From: Guyparkeria hydrothermalis
GTDB taxonomy: Bacteria > Pseudomonadota > Gammaproteobacteria > Halothiobacillales > Halothiobacillaceae
Assembly: GCF_023555385.1 (NCBI RefSeq)
Contig: NZ_JAJSED010000001.1
Location: 496,001 to 560,000 of the forward strand
Direction of reading: 5' to 3'
Length of the DNA: 64,000 bases
The translations under genes were made by a program, and so were the position numbers. The notes beneath the pieces are model-generated. The model was not told the DNA's origin. It worked only from the letters and a program-made list of their open reading frames with translations, and made no database searches. This document shows, piece after piece, positions 8,017 to 16,491 of this stretch; position 1 is the first letter of the stretch; each line of letters begins with the position of its first letter.

Positions 8017-8834
8017 AGCTGTCTATCGAGGGCGTCGGGTTCGTCGGGGCCGGGTTGGCCGACTGGCAGGCTGCCGTCGAGGCACTGCGGGCCGATACCT
8101 CGCCCGGGAGCCTGCCGCTGGCCGAACTCGGGCGTGCGCTGAAGGCCGATCGCCTGCCGCGCACCGAACGTCGCCGGGCCGGCAAGAGCGTTCGTCTCTC
8201 GATGACGGCCTGCTGGGAGGCGGTCGAGTCGGCGGGGCTCGATCCGGCGGATCTCCCCATGGTGTTCGCTTCCACGTCCGGGGATACCGAGGTGTTGTCG
8301 CATATCTGCGCGGCACTGGCGGAACCCGAACGGATGGTTTCGCCGACCCGTTTTCACAACTCCGTACACAACGCGGCCTCGGGCTACTGGTCCATTGCTG
8401 TGGGTACGCACCAGCCGGCCACGGCCATTGCGGCTCACCACGAGACTGCTGCAGCGGGTCTACTCGAGGCGGCGATGCAGGCCGTCAGCGAGAATCGGCC
8501 GGTGCTGCTGGTGATCTACGACATCCCGTTCCCCGAGCCGATGAATCAGGCCGAGCCGATCGCCGAGCCGTTGGCCGTCGCCCTGGTCCTGCGGCCGGCG
8601 AGCGCTGATTCGTCGAACCGGCTGAACCTCTCTCTGAGTGGGGAGCACCGTGACGCCACGTCGATGCAGGCAGAACAGTGGTTGGCGCTGTGGGAGGGCG
8701 TACCCGCCGGGCGCATCCTGCCGCTGCTTGAGGCGGTCGCGCGTGACGAGGCACGTGAGATCGCCATGCCGACCGGCGACGGACCCACACTGGTCGTCGA
8801 CTACGAACCGATGCAACGAGGAGAGCAGGCATGA
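8013..8834 (+). CDS. Beta-ketoacyl synthase-like chain-length factor (ApeC-like)
   Basis: 273 residues, much shorter than a full ketosynthase; it matches the N-terminal ketosynthase-like family found as chain-length factor in APE loci. Conserved pieces are the MVFASTSGDTEVL stretch and FHNSVHNAASGYWSIA. No cysteine replaces the KAS nucleophile, so it should be catalytically inactive and act as the structural partner of the upstream ketosynthase. ATGA overlaps join it to that gene and to the following ketoreductase, which favours stoichiometric co-translation. In the E. coli pathway the equivalent pair (ApeO/ApeC) determines polyene length. Identification rests on family appearance plus position and is fairly firm. 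Confidence 0.85.
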   Translation: MKLSIEGVGFVGAGLADWQAAVEALRADTSPGSLPLAELGRALKADRLPRTERRRAGKSVRLSMTACWEAVESAGLDPADLPMVFASTSGDTEVLSHICAALAEPERMVSPTRFHNSVHNAASGYWSIAVGTHQPATAIAAHHETAAAGLLEAAMQAVSENRPVLLVIYDIPFPEPMNQAEPIAEPLAVALVLRPASADSSNRLNLSLSGEHRDATSMQAEQWLALWEGVPAGRILPLLEAVARDEAREIAMPTGDGPTLVVDYEPMQRGEQA

Positions 8835-9571
8835 GCGAGTCCGGGGAATCACCTCGTCTGGCGCTGGTGACGGGTGCCAGCGGTGCGATCGGTGCCGCCA
8901 TTGCCCGCGAGTTGGCCGCCGATGGATTCGATCTGTTGCTGCATGCCAACCGGCAGGTCGACAAGGTCGCGGCACTGGCCGAGGAACTCCAGGCGGCCGG
9001 CCACTCGGCGGAGCCGGTGGTGTTCGATGTCACCGACCCCGAGGCAGTCGAGGCCGTGCTCGAACCGATCGTCAGCGAACGGCCGATCCAGGTGCTGGTG
9101 AACAATGCGGGAATGCACGATGACGGCCCGCTGGCGGGGCTCTCCGCCGCCCGTTGGCGCGCCGTGATCGACGTGTCCCTCAACGGCTTTCACCATGTCA
9201 CTCAGCCGGTGTTGCTGCCGATGATCCGCACGCGCTGGGGACGGGTAATCAACATTGCCTCGGTCAGCGGTCTGATCGGCAACCGGGGACAGACGAACTA
9301 TTCGGCGGCCAAGGCCGGTCTCGTCGGTGCAACCCGAGCGCTGTCGCGAGAAGTGGCGTCGCGGGGCGTGCTGGTCAACGCGGTCGCTCCGGGATTGATC
9401 GAGACAGACATGAGCGAGGGCTCGGCCGCCGCCGACGAAGTGAAGTCGCATGTGCCGATGAAGCGGGCCGGGCGTCCCGAAGAAGTGGCATCCGTGGTGA
9501 GTTTTCTGGCCAGCGATCGGGCGGCCTACGTCACGGGGCAGGTCATTGCCGTCGATGGCGGCATGACGTGA
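8831..9571 (+). CDS. 3-oxoacyl-ACP reductase, SDR family (ApeQ/FabG-like)
   Basis: 246 residues, standard FabG length. The NADPH-binding TGASGAIG is at residues 14-21 and NNAG at 91-94. The catalytic residues Ser144, Tyr157 and Lys161 have the right spacing (INIAS, then YSAAK). The C-terminus ends in AVDGGMT, typical of FabG. It reduces the beta-keto group after each condensation; in APE synthesis this ketoreductase and the two dehydratases give a conjugated chain with no enoyl reduction. It overlaps the chain-length factor by 4 bp and is followed after 7 bp by the deacetylase. No enoyl reductase occurs anywhere in the locus, as expected for a polyene. Confidence 0.93.
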   Translation: MSESGESPRLALVTGASGAIGAAIARELAADGFDLLLHANRQVDKVAALAEELQAAGHSAEPVVFDVTDPEAVEAVLEPIVSERPIQVLVNNAGMHDDGPLAGLSAARWRAVIDVSLNGFHHVTQPVLLPMIRTRWGRVINIASVSGLIGNRGQTNYSAAKAGLVGATRALSREVASRGVLVNAVAPGLIETDMSEGSAAADEVKSHVPMKRAGRPEEVASVVSFLASDRAAYVTGQVIAVDGGMT

Positions 9572-9578
9572 GGAAGAG

Positions 9579-10328
9579 ATGAGCCCCCAATCCGGCGGAA
9601 CGCCGCGTAGCCCGGTGATGCTCAGCTTCGACGACGGTCCGCGCCCCGGGTACACCGATCGGGTGCTGGATGTGCTGAGCACAACCCTCAACGAATCGGG
9701 TGCGCCGCTGCGGGCCGGTTTTTTTGCCCTAGCCGACAATCCTCTCGGCCTGTTTAGACAGCGTCGCGTATTCGCGCCCTACGAACTGTGGACGCGAAAG
9801 GGCAGCATGATTCGTCACCCGCAACTTGCTCGTCGCATCGTCGAGGAGGGGCACTGGCTGGGCAACCACGGAGGTGAGCACTTCTGGCCGCGCTGGCCGC
9901 GGTATCGGGACGAGCGACGGGTGGATGAGCGACTGGCCGAATGGGAGGCCGCTGCCGACGTGGTGGTGCCGGGGTGGCGGGACCAGCCGATGACACCGGC
10001 CCGCGCGCCGTACCTCGTGCGCACAGCCGCCTGGCGACAGGCGGTTACGGCACGGGGCTATCGAGACGTCGCCGGGCTGACCACCGGGGATGCCGTTCCA
10101 CGCGCCGACCGGGACAGCGTCGCGCGCGAGTTGTTCAAGAAGCTCGAACAGCATCAGCGACAGGCAACAGACCTCACTCATCCCGTGATCCTGATCTTCC
10201 ATGACATCCGCGCGGTGACCGCCACCCATCTGGGTGACTGGCTTGTCGCCATCCGGGAAGCCGGGTACCCGCTGGTCGACTTCGATCCGATGAAGTTGCC
10301 GCCGGCAGAGGGCGGTTCGGCAGGCTGA
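9579..10328 (+). CDS. NodB-type polysaccharide deacetylase family protein
   Basis: 249 residues without an obvious signal peptide. The carbohydrate-esterase-4/NodB metal site is recognisable: SFDDGP with Asp18/Asp19, and NHGGEH giving His97 and His101 in an H-x3-H arrangement. RAPY follows as the motif-3 equivalent and LIFHD near the C-terminus as the later catalytic motif. CE4 enzymes remove N- or O-acetyl groups from sugars. It is the last gene of the plus-strand APE operon, 7 bp after the ketoreductase and convergent with the ApeP-like gene 15 bp beyond. A deacetylase is not a core APE gene; it may process an acetylated amino-sugar head group of the pigment lipid. Confidence 0.8.
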   Translation: MSPQSGGTPRSPVMLSFDDGPRPGYTDRVLDVLSTTLNESGAPLRAGFFALADNPLGLFRQRRVFAPYELWTRKGSMIRHPQLARRIVEEGHWLGNHGGEHFWPRWPRYRDERRVDERLAEWEAAADVVVPGWRDQPMTPARAPYLVRTAAWRQAVTARGYRDVAGLTTGDAVPRADRDSVARELFKKLEQHQRQATDLTHPVILIFHDIRAVTATHLGDWLVAIREAGYPLVDFDPMKLPPAEGGSAG

Positions 10329-10343
10329 CGCTATCCTCGGGCG

Positions 10344-10802
10344 TCAATCCTGATCGGCGAGAAAGACCGAGGCGGTTCCCTTCAGCAGACAGGTCTCGGC
10401 CCGCATGAGAGCGAATCCGTAACGGGCCACCTGCCCCGCCATCGTCTGGCATTCTGCCGTGACCGTGAGCGGTCCTTCTATCGTATCCAGCCGATCGACC
10501 GTCCACGACACGCCGTTGAGACGGGTGATCATGCCTTGGCGCGGCTGGTGTTTCTCGGCGGATTCGGCGGCCAGCAGGGCCATGTGCAGCGCCATGGCCT
10601 GTCCCGCGATCTCGATGCCCGCGTGTACCGACAGGCGCTCATCGCGTCGCAGGGGGTTGTCGGGCCGCCGGTGCGCCTCGGTGGTACAGACGATCCGGTT
10701 CTCGTCGCACACACTCACGGCCTCGATCTGACAGACCCCGCCGGCGTGCGGCAGGAGTGCGCAGATGGCGTCGGCCGTGAGCTGGTCGAGGGCAAGGCTC
10801 AT
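10344..10802 (-). CDS. Hotdog-fold 3-hydroxyacyl-ACP dehydratase (ApeP-like)
   Basis: 152 residues. A FabZ-like hotdog protein whose presumed catalytic histidine is His19 in LLPHAGGVCQIEAV; the central segment SVHAGIEIAGQAMALH matches the hot-dog helix. In E. coli APE synthesis ApeP forms a heterodimer with the small dehydratase ApeI, and both are present here. It should remove water from the 3-hydroxyacyl-ACP intermediates. Last gene of the long minus-strand operon, joined to the exporter gene by a 4-bp ATGA overlap, and 15 bp from the convergent deacetylase gene. Confidence 0.83.
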   Translation of the reverse strand: MSLALDQLTADAICALLPHAGGVCQIEAVSVCDENRIVCTTEAHRRPDNPLRRDERLSVHAGIEIAGQAMALHMALLAAESAEKHQPRQGMITRLNGVSWTVDRLDTIEGPLTVTAECQTMAGQVARYGFALMRAETCLLKGTASVFLADQD

Positions 10803-13177
10803 GCGTGGGGCTCCGTGACTTGGTTCCGGTTGCCGTCGGGTTCGCGGGCGAAGACGGCGGCGAGCAGGAAGGCGGCCAGCGCCCCCGGCGCGACCACGGC
10901 ACCGATCGCCTGCAGTACCGGCACGGACGACAGCGAGAGTACGCCGAAGGCGCTCACCGTAGTCGCGTTGGCCAGCGTGAGGGACGCCAGTGTCCGTGCC
11001 CCCATGACATCACGCTGCTCGCGTGGCTGGAAGAAAAGCGCGTAATTGGATCCGACGGCCACCGTCAGCAACAGGCCGATCAGGTGCAGCAAGGTCAGCC
11101 CGCCGCCGGCGAGGCGGTGGCCGGCCAGCACCAACAGTACGGCCAGGGCAATGGGCAGCAGGGTGCGAAGCGTACGGCGAGGCGCGCGCTGGACGGCGAA
11201 AAGCAGCAGAACGATGGCCACGGCGCCCAGCAGCGCCACGGCGAGGGTCGTATCGAGGTAGTGCGCGTAGAGCCGGTTGGACTCGCCGAGCATGTCGACC
11301 AGCGTCGCCGAGGCCACCGGGGCGATCGCCTGGCGAATGGCCGCGATGTCCAGCCTGCCGTCCGAACCTTCCTGCAGCGTCATCATTGCCAACTGACGCT
11401 GCTGCCCGTCCGATGGCAATTGACCGGCCACGGCCAGCCACAACGGCGTGCCCTTGAGGGAGGCGAGGTCCATCGTGGACGAGTTGCGCTGGCGCGCCAC
11501 GTCCTCGACAAAGCCGTCGAGCCGGTCTGCCGAAACGGGCAGATCCGCAAGCGCGGACTCGAGGCGCTGCCGCAAATCCTCAGGCGCCGGGAGGGCGGAC
11601 TGCCGCGCGGTCTGCGTTGCCTTGGAAGGAAGCACGTCGGTCGGTGAGCGGTAACCCGCCAGGGCGCCCGATGCCACCAGTCGATCGAGGATGGGCGTGA
11701 CGCGTTCGGCCTGCTGCAGCGCCGCTTCCCGGTCCCGACCGGTCACCACGACAAGATAGCGCGGGCTTGCTGAGCCGAGATCGTCGCGCAGGCGCGCATC
11801 GGCGGCCTCGAGTGCCGGGTCGATCGGTACCAGGCCCGAGAGCGTGCCCCGCCAGAGTTCGTTCGATCCAAGCACCACGATCACCAGCGCGATACCACCG
11901 GCGACAAGGGCGGGCAGGCGGAATCGACGCAGGGCTTGCAACGGCGAGGCCAGTCGGTAACCCAAGCCGGCAATATCCGCTCGCGGCAGTCGTGAGCCGA
12001 ATATGGGCAGGATGTAGCGCGTGACCAGGGCGGCGGTGATCAGCCCGGTCATCGCGTAGACGCCGATCTGCATCAGGCCCGGAAAGCCGGAGAAGAGCAG
12101 GGCCGCAAAGCCGATCAGCGAGGTGATCAGACCAAGACGAATCGTGGGCCAGTAGTGACGCACCCAGTGGCGCTGACCGGCTTGCGAGTCGTCCGCCTGG
12201 CGCGACTGAACAAAGAAATAGATGCTGTAGTCGATCGCCTCGCCCATCAGCGCGGTGCCGAAGCCGATGGTGATGCCGTGGACCTGGTCGAATCCGAGGG
12301 ACACCGCGGCGATGCCGACCACCACACCGCTTGCGACCGGCAGGAGCCCCGCCAGCAACACGCGGATCGAGCGATACGCCGCCAGCAGCACCACGGTGAC
12401 CAGGAGAAGACTGGCAGCGGAGAACCACGTGACTTCCGTCTTGATCGTGTCGCGAGCGGCGATGGCGAAGGCGGGCGAGCCGGCGATGGTCAGGCTCATA
12501 TCCGACGCAACGGACGCTCTTACGCTTCGGAAGGTGTCTTCTATGCGCGAGTGGGCCTGTGCCAGTGCGTCGGTGTCGGACCCACTGGCAGCGACCTGCG
12601 CGATCAACAGTGTCCTTTCGCCTGACTCGGATGACCAGACGCCGCAACAGCGGGCCGGTCCATCGCCGTCCCGATCATCCAGCAGCGCCAGCATCTCCCC
12701 GGTGGGATCGCGCGGGAACAGCTCAGCCATCATGTCGCCCAGCGGGGAATTGAGCTGTTCGATCGAGTGGCCGATCGCCGCATTCAGCCCGTCGACGCTG
12801 AAACGGTCGGCATCAACGGCTGGGCTGAGCAGGTAGCGGTGTGCGAACAGATGCTCCCGTGCCCGGTCCAGATCCGCCCGGCTGCCGTTCTGCACGGTTG
12901 CGAAGGCGGGGTCGTCGCGCAGACGGTCCTTGAGGAGATTGCTGGCCTCGGCGCGGTTCTCGGACGTACCGCCTTCGATGCCGATCAGGAAGGTTCGGGA
13001 GATGCCGCCTTGCTGGAGTTGTTCGACGAGCAGGCGCTGGGCGTCGGTCGGGGAGGCCGGCAGGAATGCCGACATGTCGGCGGTAAAGCGCGTCTGGGTC
13101 GTGATGCCGATTGCGGCGACGATCACGACCAGCCAGACGGTCAACAGAAAGGGCGCTCGGGCGAATCGCCGTGTCAT
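10799..13177 (-). CDS. MMPL/RND-family exporter of the APE cluster (ApeM/XanF-like)
   Basis: 792 residues in the classic duplicated RND layout. Each half has one leading span, a periplasmic loop of 200 or more residues, and then a bundle of five spans (roughly 225-400 and 625-785). The N-terminus starts with a hydrophobic span and continues into a loop beginning TQTRFTADMSAFLPAS, which is typical of hydrophobe/MMPL exporters found in APE, flexirubin and xanthomonadin loci. Together with the LolA-like protein encoded just upstream it should extract the finished APE lipid from the inner membrane and pass it to the outer membrane. ATGA overlaps link it to the genes on both sides. Confidence 0.9.
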   Translation of the reverse strand: MTRRFARAPFLLTVWLVVIVAAIGITTQTRFTADMSAFLPASPTDAQRLLVEQLQQGGISRTFLIGIEGGTSENRAEASNLLKDRLRDDPAFATVQNGSRADLDRAREHLFAHRYLLSPAVDADRFSVDGLNAAIGHSIEQLNSPLGDMMAELFPRDPTGEMLALLDDRDGDGPARCCGVWSSESGERTLLIAQVAASGSDTDALAQAHSRIEDTFRSVRASVASDMSLTIAGSPAFAIAARDTIKTEVTWFSAASLLLVTVVLLAAYRSIRVLLAGLLPVASGVVVGIAAVSLGFDQVHGITIGFGTALMGEAIDYSIYFFVQSRQADDSQAGQRHWVRHYWPTIRLGLITSLIGFAALLFSGFPGLMQIGVYAMTGLITAALVTRYILPIFGSRLPRADIAGLGYRLASPLQALRRFRLPALVAGGIALVIVVLGSNELWRGTLSGLVPIDPALEAADARLRDDLGSASPRYLVVVTGRDREAALQQAERVTPILDRLVASGALAGYRSPTDVLPSKATQTARQSALPAPEDLRQRLESALADLPVSADRLDGFVEDVARQRNSSTMDLASLKGTPLWLAVAGQLPSDGQQRQLAMMTLQEGSDGRLDIAAIRQAIAPVASATLVDMLGESNRLYAHYLDTTLAVALLGAVAIVLLLFAVQRAPRRTLRTLLPIALAVLLVLAGHRLAGGGLTLLHLIGLLLTVAVGSNYALFFQPREQRDVMGARTLASLTLANATTVSAFGVLSLSSVPVLQAIGAVVAPGALAAFLLAAVFAREPDGNRNQVTEPHA

Positions 13178-13785
13178 GGCGCGTCGTCGCGATGCGTGAT
13201 CTGCATGACGTTCACGTTGCCATTGGTGTGCTCGATGGTGAGACGTTCGACCGTCGCCACTCCATCCTCGAGCCGGCCCCGTACCACGATTCCAGCGATC
13301 CGCTTGGCCAGCGCCTCCGTGCGCGGGTCAAGCTTCAGGCCCCATTGCCCGTCGTCGAAATCCCGGAAAGCGACGTCGTAGTCATGCTGCAAAGCGTCGA
13401 TTCGGCCGTTGAGGATGCCGCGCAGGCTGGATGCGATGGCGGCCCCCTCGGGGTTTTCCGACAGGGAGAGCCGACGCTCGCGACCTTCGGCTTTGAGGAT
13501 CAGCTGGTCACCGTCGAGGGTCAGCGTCTGGGCGCTGGGCTCGGTTTGTTGCTGAACCAGATAGTCGGGCGGCCGATAGCGCAGGATGCCGCGAGACTCG
13601 AGCGGCTTGTCGAGCATGTCGAGGTAGCGGGTCTGCTGGTATTCGGCGCTCGAGGCACCACGCTTGGATAGCGCCTGGGCCAGCTTCTCGAGCGAGGCGT
13701 TGTCCGCCGCGAGGCTGGCGAACGGCAGCGTCGAGAGCAGGGCGAGCCAGAATCCACCCAGGTATCCCAACGAACGACGTCGCAT
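13174..13785 (-). CDS. LolA-like periplasmic lipid carrier (ApeL-like)
   Basis: 203 residues with a signal peptide of about 26 residues (arginine-rich start, hydrophobic core, probable cut after FASLA). The mature part looks like the LolA/LolB beta-barrel domain, with the YQQTRYLDMLDKPLESRG stretch and ILRYRPPDYLV, as in the 'outer membrane lipoprotein carrier' proteins of APE loci. It probably receives the pigment lipid from the MMPL pump and shields it across the periplasm. The start is fixed by a TGATG junction with the acyltransferase stop; its own stop overlaps the exporter ATG by 4 bp. Confidence 0.85.
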   Translation of the reverse strand: MRRRSLGYLGGFWLALLSTLPFASLAADNASLEKLAQALSKRGASSAEYQQTRYLDMLDKPLESRGILRYRPPDYLVQQQTEPSAQTLTLDGDQLILKAEGRERRLSLSENPEGAAIASSLRGILNGRIDALQHDYDVAFRDFDDGQWGLKLDPRTEALAKRIAGIVVRGRLEDGVATVERLTIEHTNGNVNVMQITHRDDAP

Positions 13786-14723
13786 CAGTCGGTTCCTCGT
13801 GTCGACGTGGGACTGTGGGATTCGTCCGAGGCCCAGAAATCGAAGAAGTTGAACCAGTTTGTCGGATGCTCGCGGACCAGCGATTCGAGACGGGCCACAT
13901 AGCGGTCCATGGCGGCGTCGATGGCCCGCCGTCGCTCGCCTCGGGTGATGTCACGGAAATCCGCGATCGGTTCGAAACGGACCTCGTAACGGTTGTCACC
14001 GAGGTAGATGCCGGCCATGACGAGTACCCGCTGTCGCAACAGGGCCGCCATGCGGAACGGCCCCTCGGCAAACGATGCCGGCGCGCCAAGGAACAGGCGT
14101 TCCGCCATCGGATCGGTGGCGAGGCTCCGGTCGGCCAGCATGCCGACCAAATGGCCCTGTCGCAGGCGATGGTCCGCCTCGATCATGGAGTCGATCTGGC
14201 CGAGTTCGATAATGTCACCTGCCCGCTCGGGGTTGATGGCGTTGAGCACGCGCTGGATTTTCCGCGCATTTTCCGGGTACATCATCATGGTGATGGGCAG
14301 GTCGCGTTCGGACCAGGCCGAGGCCCGCAGTGCATCGAAACTGCCGAAATGTGCCCCCACGAGAATCGCCGGCTCGGGTGGGTCGAAACACTCGCGGCCC
14401 ACCACGCGGATATCGAAGGCCTCGAAGCGCCCGTTGAGGAAATAGACCCGGTCGTGGATGGTGCTGGCGAAGTGGTGGATGTGGTCGAACACCTCGGTGA
14501 TACGCGCCGGGCGGCCGTGAACGTGGCCGAGAAACGAACGGCTGGCACGGCGCGCCTCGGGCACGAACAGCAGGAAATACAGGCTGATGGGCACGAGAAG
14601 GTGGCGCGTGATGCGCCGGCCCAGGCGAAGCGACAGGAACACCATCAGCCGCATCAGCCCCTGATGGCCGCGTTCCTTTCCGGACTGCCAGCGAGGTACG
14701 TTCTTGCTCATCGAATCGCTCAC
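13785..14723 (-). CDS. LpxL/HtrB-like acyltransferase of the APE cluster
   Basis: 312 residues from a GTG at 14723 that overlaps the upstream dehydratase stop (GTGA) and has GGGGGA just before it; an ATG at 14711 is the alternative. The protein resembles the LpxL/LpxM lysophospholipid acyltransferase family: an N-terminal hydrophobic segment, then the HX4D box in GAHFGSFDALR, and further on GMLADRSLATDP, the equivalent of the family's second motif. In APE systems such an acyltransferase is thought to link the polyene to the glycerol- or sugar-lipid anchor. It follows the ApeI-like gene and precedes the LolA-like gene with a 1-bp TGATG overlap. In E. coli the comparable domain is fused to a glycosyltransferase; here they are separate genes in different operons. 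Confidence 0.86.
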   Translation of the reverse strand: MSDSMSKNVPRWQSGKERGHQGLMRLMVFLSLRLGRRITRHLLVPISLYFLLFVPEARRASRSFLGHVHGRPARITEVFDHIHHFASTIHDRVYFLNGRFEAFDIRVVGRECFDPPEPAILVGAHFGSFDALRASAWSERDLPITMMMYPENARKIQRVLNAINPERAGDIIELGQIDSMIEADHRLRQGHLVGMLADRSLATDPMAERLFLGAPASFAEGPFRMAALLRQRVLVMAGIYLGDNRYEVRFEPIADFRDITRGERRRAIDAAMDRYVARLESLVREHPTNWFNFFDFWASDESHSPTSTRGTD

Positions 14724-15076
14724 GATTCCCCCGCCGGCTCGTCGCAACAGCCGGTTTCCACCAGCAGTTCGAGCACCAGTGTCGGCTCCTTGTCCGGCTG
14801 CCGGGCCATGACCCGAAGCTTTCCTCGGCCGCGGGGTGTCACGGCGTAGTCCACGGTCAGGGGGGCGCCTGGCCTGGCCGGGGAAACAAACTTCGCCTGG
14901 CGGATCGCACCGTGTTCAGGCGTCGATTCCGTGTGACGGGCGAGGGCCGCGATCGCCCAGTCGATCAGAAGTGCGCCAGGAAGTAGCGGGTTGCCGGGGA
15001 AATGGCCGGCGAATACCGGTTCGTCCGCGTGGGGCGTCCATTGCGCCAGTTGCACGGGATTCGAGGGCGCGGCCAT
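14720..15076 (-). CDS. Small hotdog dehydratase (ApeI/FabZ-like)
   Basis: 118 residues. The FabA/FabZ signature is seen as GHFPGNPLLPGALLIDW, with the catalytic histidine at His25. It is shorter than housekeeping FabZ (about 145 residues) and matches the ApeI half of the ApeI/ApeP dehydratase pair. It should dehydrate 3-hydroxyacyl-ACP intermediates to the trans-2-enoyl stage. It starts inside the stop codon of the AMP ligase (TGATG) and ends overlapping the GTG of the acyltransferase. The cysteine pair near the C-terminus (TGCCDE) is a curiosity of this copy. Confidence 0.87.
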   Translation of the reverse strand: MAAPSNPVQLAQWTPHADEPVFAGHFPGNPLLPGALLIDWAIAALARHTESTPEHGAIRQAKFVSPARPGAPLTVDYAVTPRGRGKLRVMARQPDKEPTLVLELLVETGCCDEPAGES

Positions 15077-16491
15077 CAGGATGCCTCTTCCTGTCGCGTG
15101 TCGGGCGCGGCATCGAGCAGCCGATGGAGGTTTTCGCGAGTGACCTTGCCGGTGGCGTTGACCGGCAGGCGGTCCACCAGCAGCAGCGGTCGGGGCAGGA
15201 ACACCGGGTCGACCTCGGCGCGCAGCGCTTCACGCACCTCGTCGGCGGTCAGGTCCGGTGCACAGACGATCGCCGCGAGCCGGGTGTTCGCATGTGCCTT
15301 GTCCATGGCCGGATCGAAAAACAGTCCTTCGACGACGCCATCGATGTCCTGCAACTTGGCATTGAGGAATTCGATCGAGCTGCGCTTGCCGGCGATATTC
15401 ACCTGATTACTCTCGCGCCCGAGCAGGTGAAACCGCCGCCCCTGTAGAGGCTCGATCCGGTCGCCGAGACGGATCGGGGTTTCGATATGACCCGATTGCG
15501 CTATCGTGCTGTCCCCCTCGTGGCGGAACTCGATCCCCGGCATCAGCGACCAGGCAGCATCGCGGGTGGGTCGGCGGACCGCGATCTGGCCAGTCTCGGT
15601 GCAGCCGTAGATCTCGTGCAGAGCGCCGCCGAATGCCTGCTCCGCCCGGCGTGCCAGTGCCGGCTCGAGCGGTGCGGTCGCGCAGAGCACCCGCTCGCAG
15701 GCCGGCAGCTCGATTCCGGAGGCCAGCAGGTGATGCAGGTGATAGGGCGTGGTCACCAGCATCCGCGGGGCAGGCAGCCGCGACAGGGCATCGGCGATGT
15801 CGGTGGGGAAGAATGGCTGGTCGATCGAGAGGATCGCCCCGCCGCATACGGCGGCGAGAATCAGCGACTCGAAGCCGTACATGTGTTGCGACGGGACCGT
15901 TCCCAGCACATGCAGCGGCTCGCCGGCAGGCGAGGAGAGCTGGTCGAGCGCTTCTCTGGCGGCATGCGCATTTGCGATCAATCGTCCCCACGTCTTGTCG
16001 TGGCCGCAGGGCCTGCCGGTACTGCCGGAGGTGAACACCCGGGCGACTACGGTATCGGCCGCGATGTGTGGCATGACGTCTGGGCCGTCGAATCCCGACG
16101 TGCCCTGCAGCCGGGGAATGGGGACGTGCGGCAGATGCGCGGCGATGCGGGAATCGATCACATCCCCGGCCCCACGCAGCAGGACGGTGTCCGGATGGCT
16201 CTCGAGCAGGTCGTTGATGGCGCCCGGCGTCTGACTCGCCGGCATCAGATTGATGTGATTGCCGATCATGCCGGCGAGCAGACCGACGAGGAAGTCGTCA
16301 CGGCGGGCGGCCAGGTTGATCAGATAGCGGGGGCGCTCAGGCAGATCCCGTAATCGGTCGACCAATACCCCCGCAGCGACGAGGAGGTCGGCCGCGGTCC
16401 AGTCGTGTTCCGTCGAATGGAGAATGGTGCGATCAAGCCGGTCGTCGGCCAGCACCGGGAGCTGATCGGGAACGCGATTCGAATGTGTCAT
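15076..16491 (-). CDS. Aryl/acyl-AMP ligase (ApeH-like)
   Basis: 471 residues from the ATG at 16491, which overlaps the stop of the membrane-protein gene (ATGA); a frame open to 16725 is not used. ANL-superfamily motifs are present: the P-loop-like FTSGSTGRPCGHDK, the A5 motif EIYGCTETG, and the C-terminal A10 lysine Lys449 in NATGKVTREN. The enzyme should adenylate the hydroxybenzoate starter made by the chorismatase and load it on an acyl carrier protein, as ApeH does in E. coli. The protein is somewhat short for the superfamily (usually 500-550), as APE ligases generally are. Confidence 0.88.
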   Translation of the reverse strand: MTHSNRVPDQLPVLADDRLDRTILHSTEHDWTAADLLVAAGVLVDRLRDLPERPRYLINLAARRDDFLVGLLAGMIGNHINLMPASQTPGAINDLLESHPDTVLLRGAGDVIDSRIAAHLPHVPIPRLQGTSGFDGPDVMPHIAADTVVARVFTSGSTGRPCGHDKTWGRLIANAHAAREALDQLSSPAGEPLHVLGTVPSQHMYGFESLILAAVCGGAILSIDQPFFPTDIADALSRLPAPRMLVTTPYHLHHLLASGIELPACERVLCATAPLEPALARRAEQAFGGALHEIYGCTETGQIAVRRPTRDAAWSLMPGIEFRHEGDSTIAQSGHIETPIRLGDRIEPLQGRRFHLLGRESNQVNIAGKRSSIEFLNAKLQDIDGVVEGLFFDPAMDKAHANTRLAAIVCAPDLTADEVREALRAEVDPVFLPRPLLLVDRLPVNATGKVTRENLHRLLDAAPDTRQEEAS

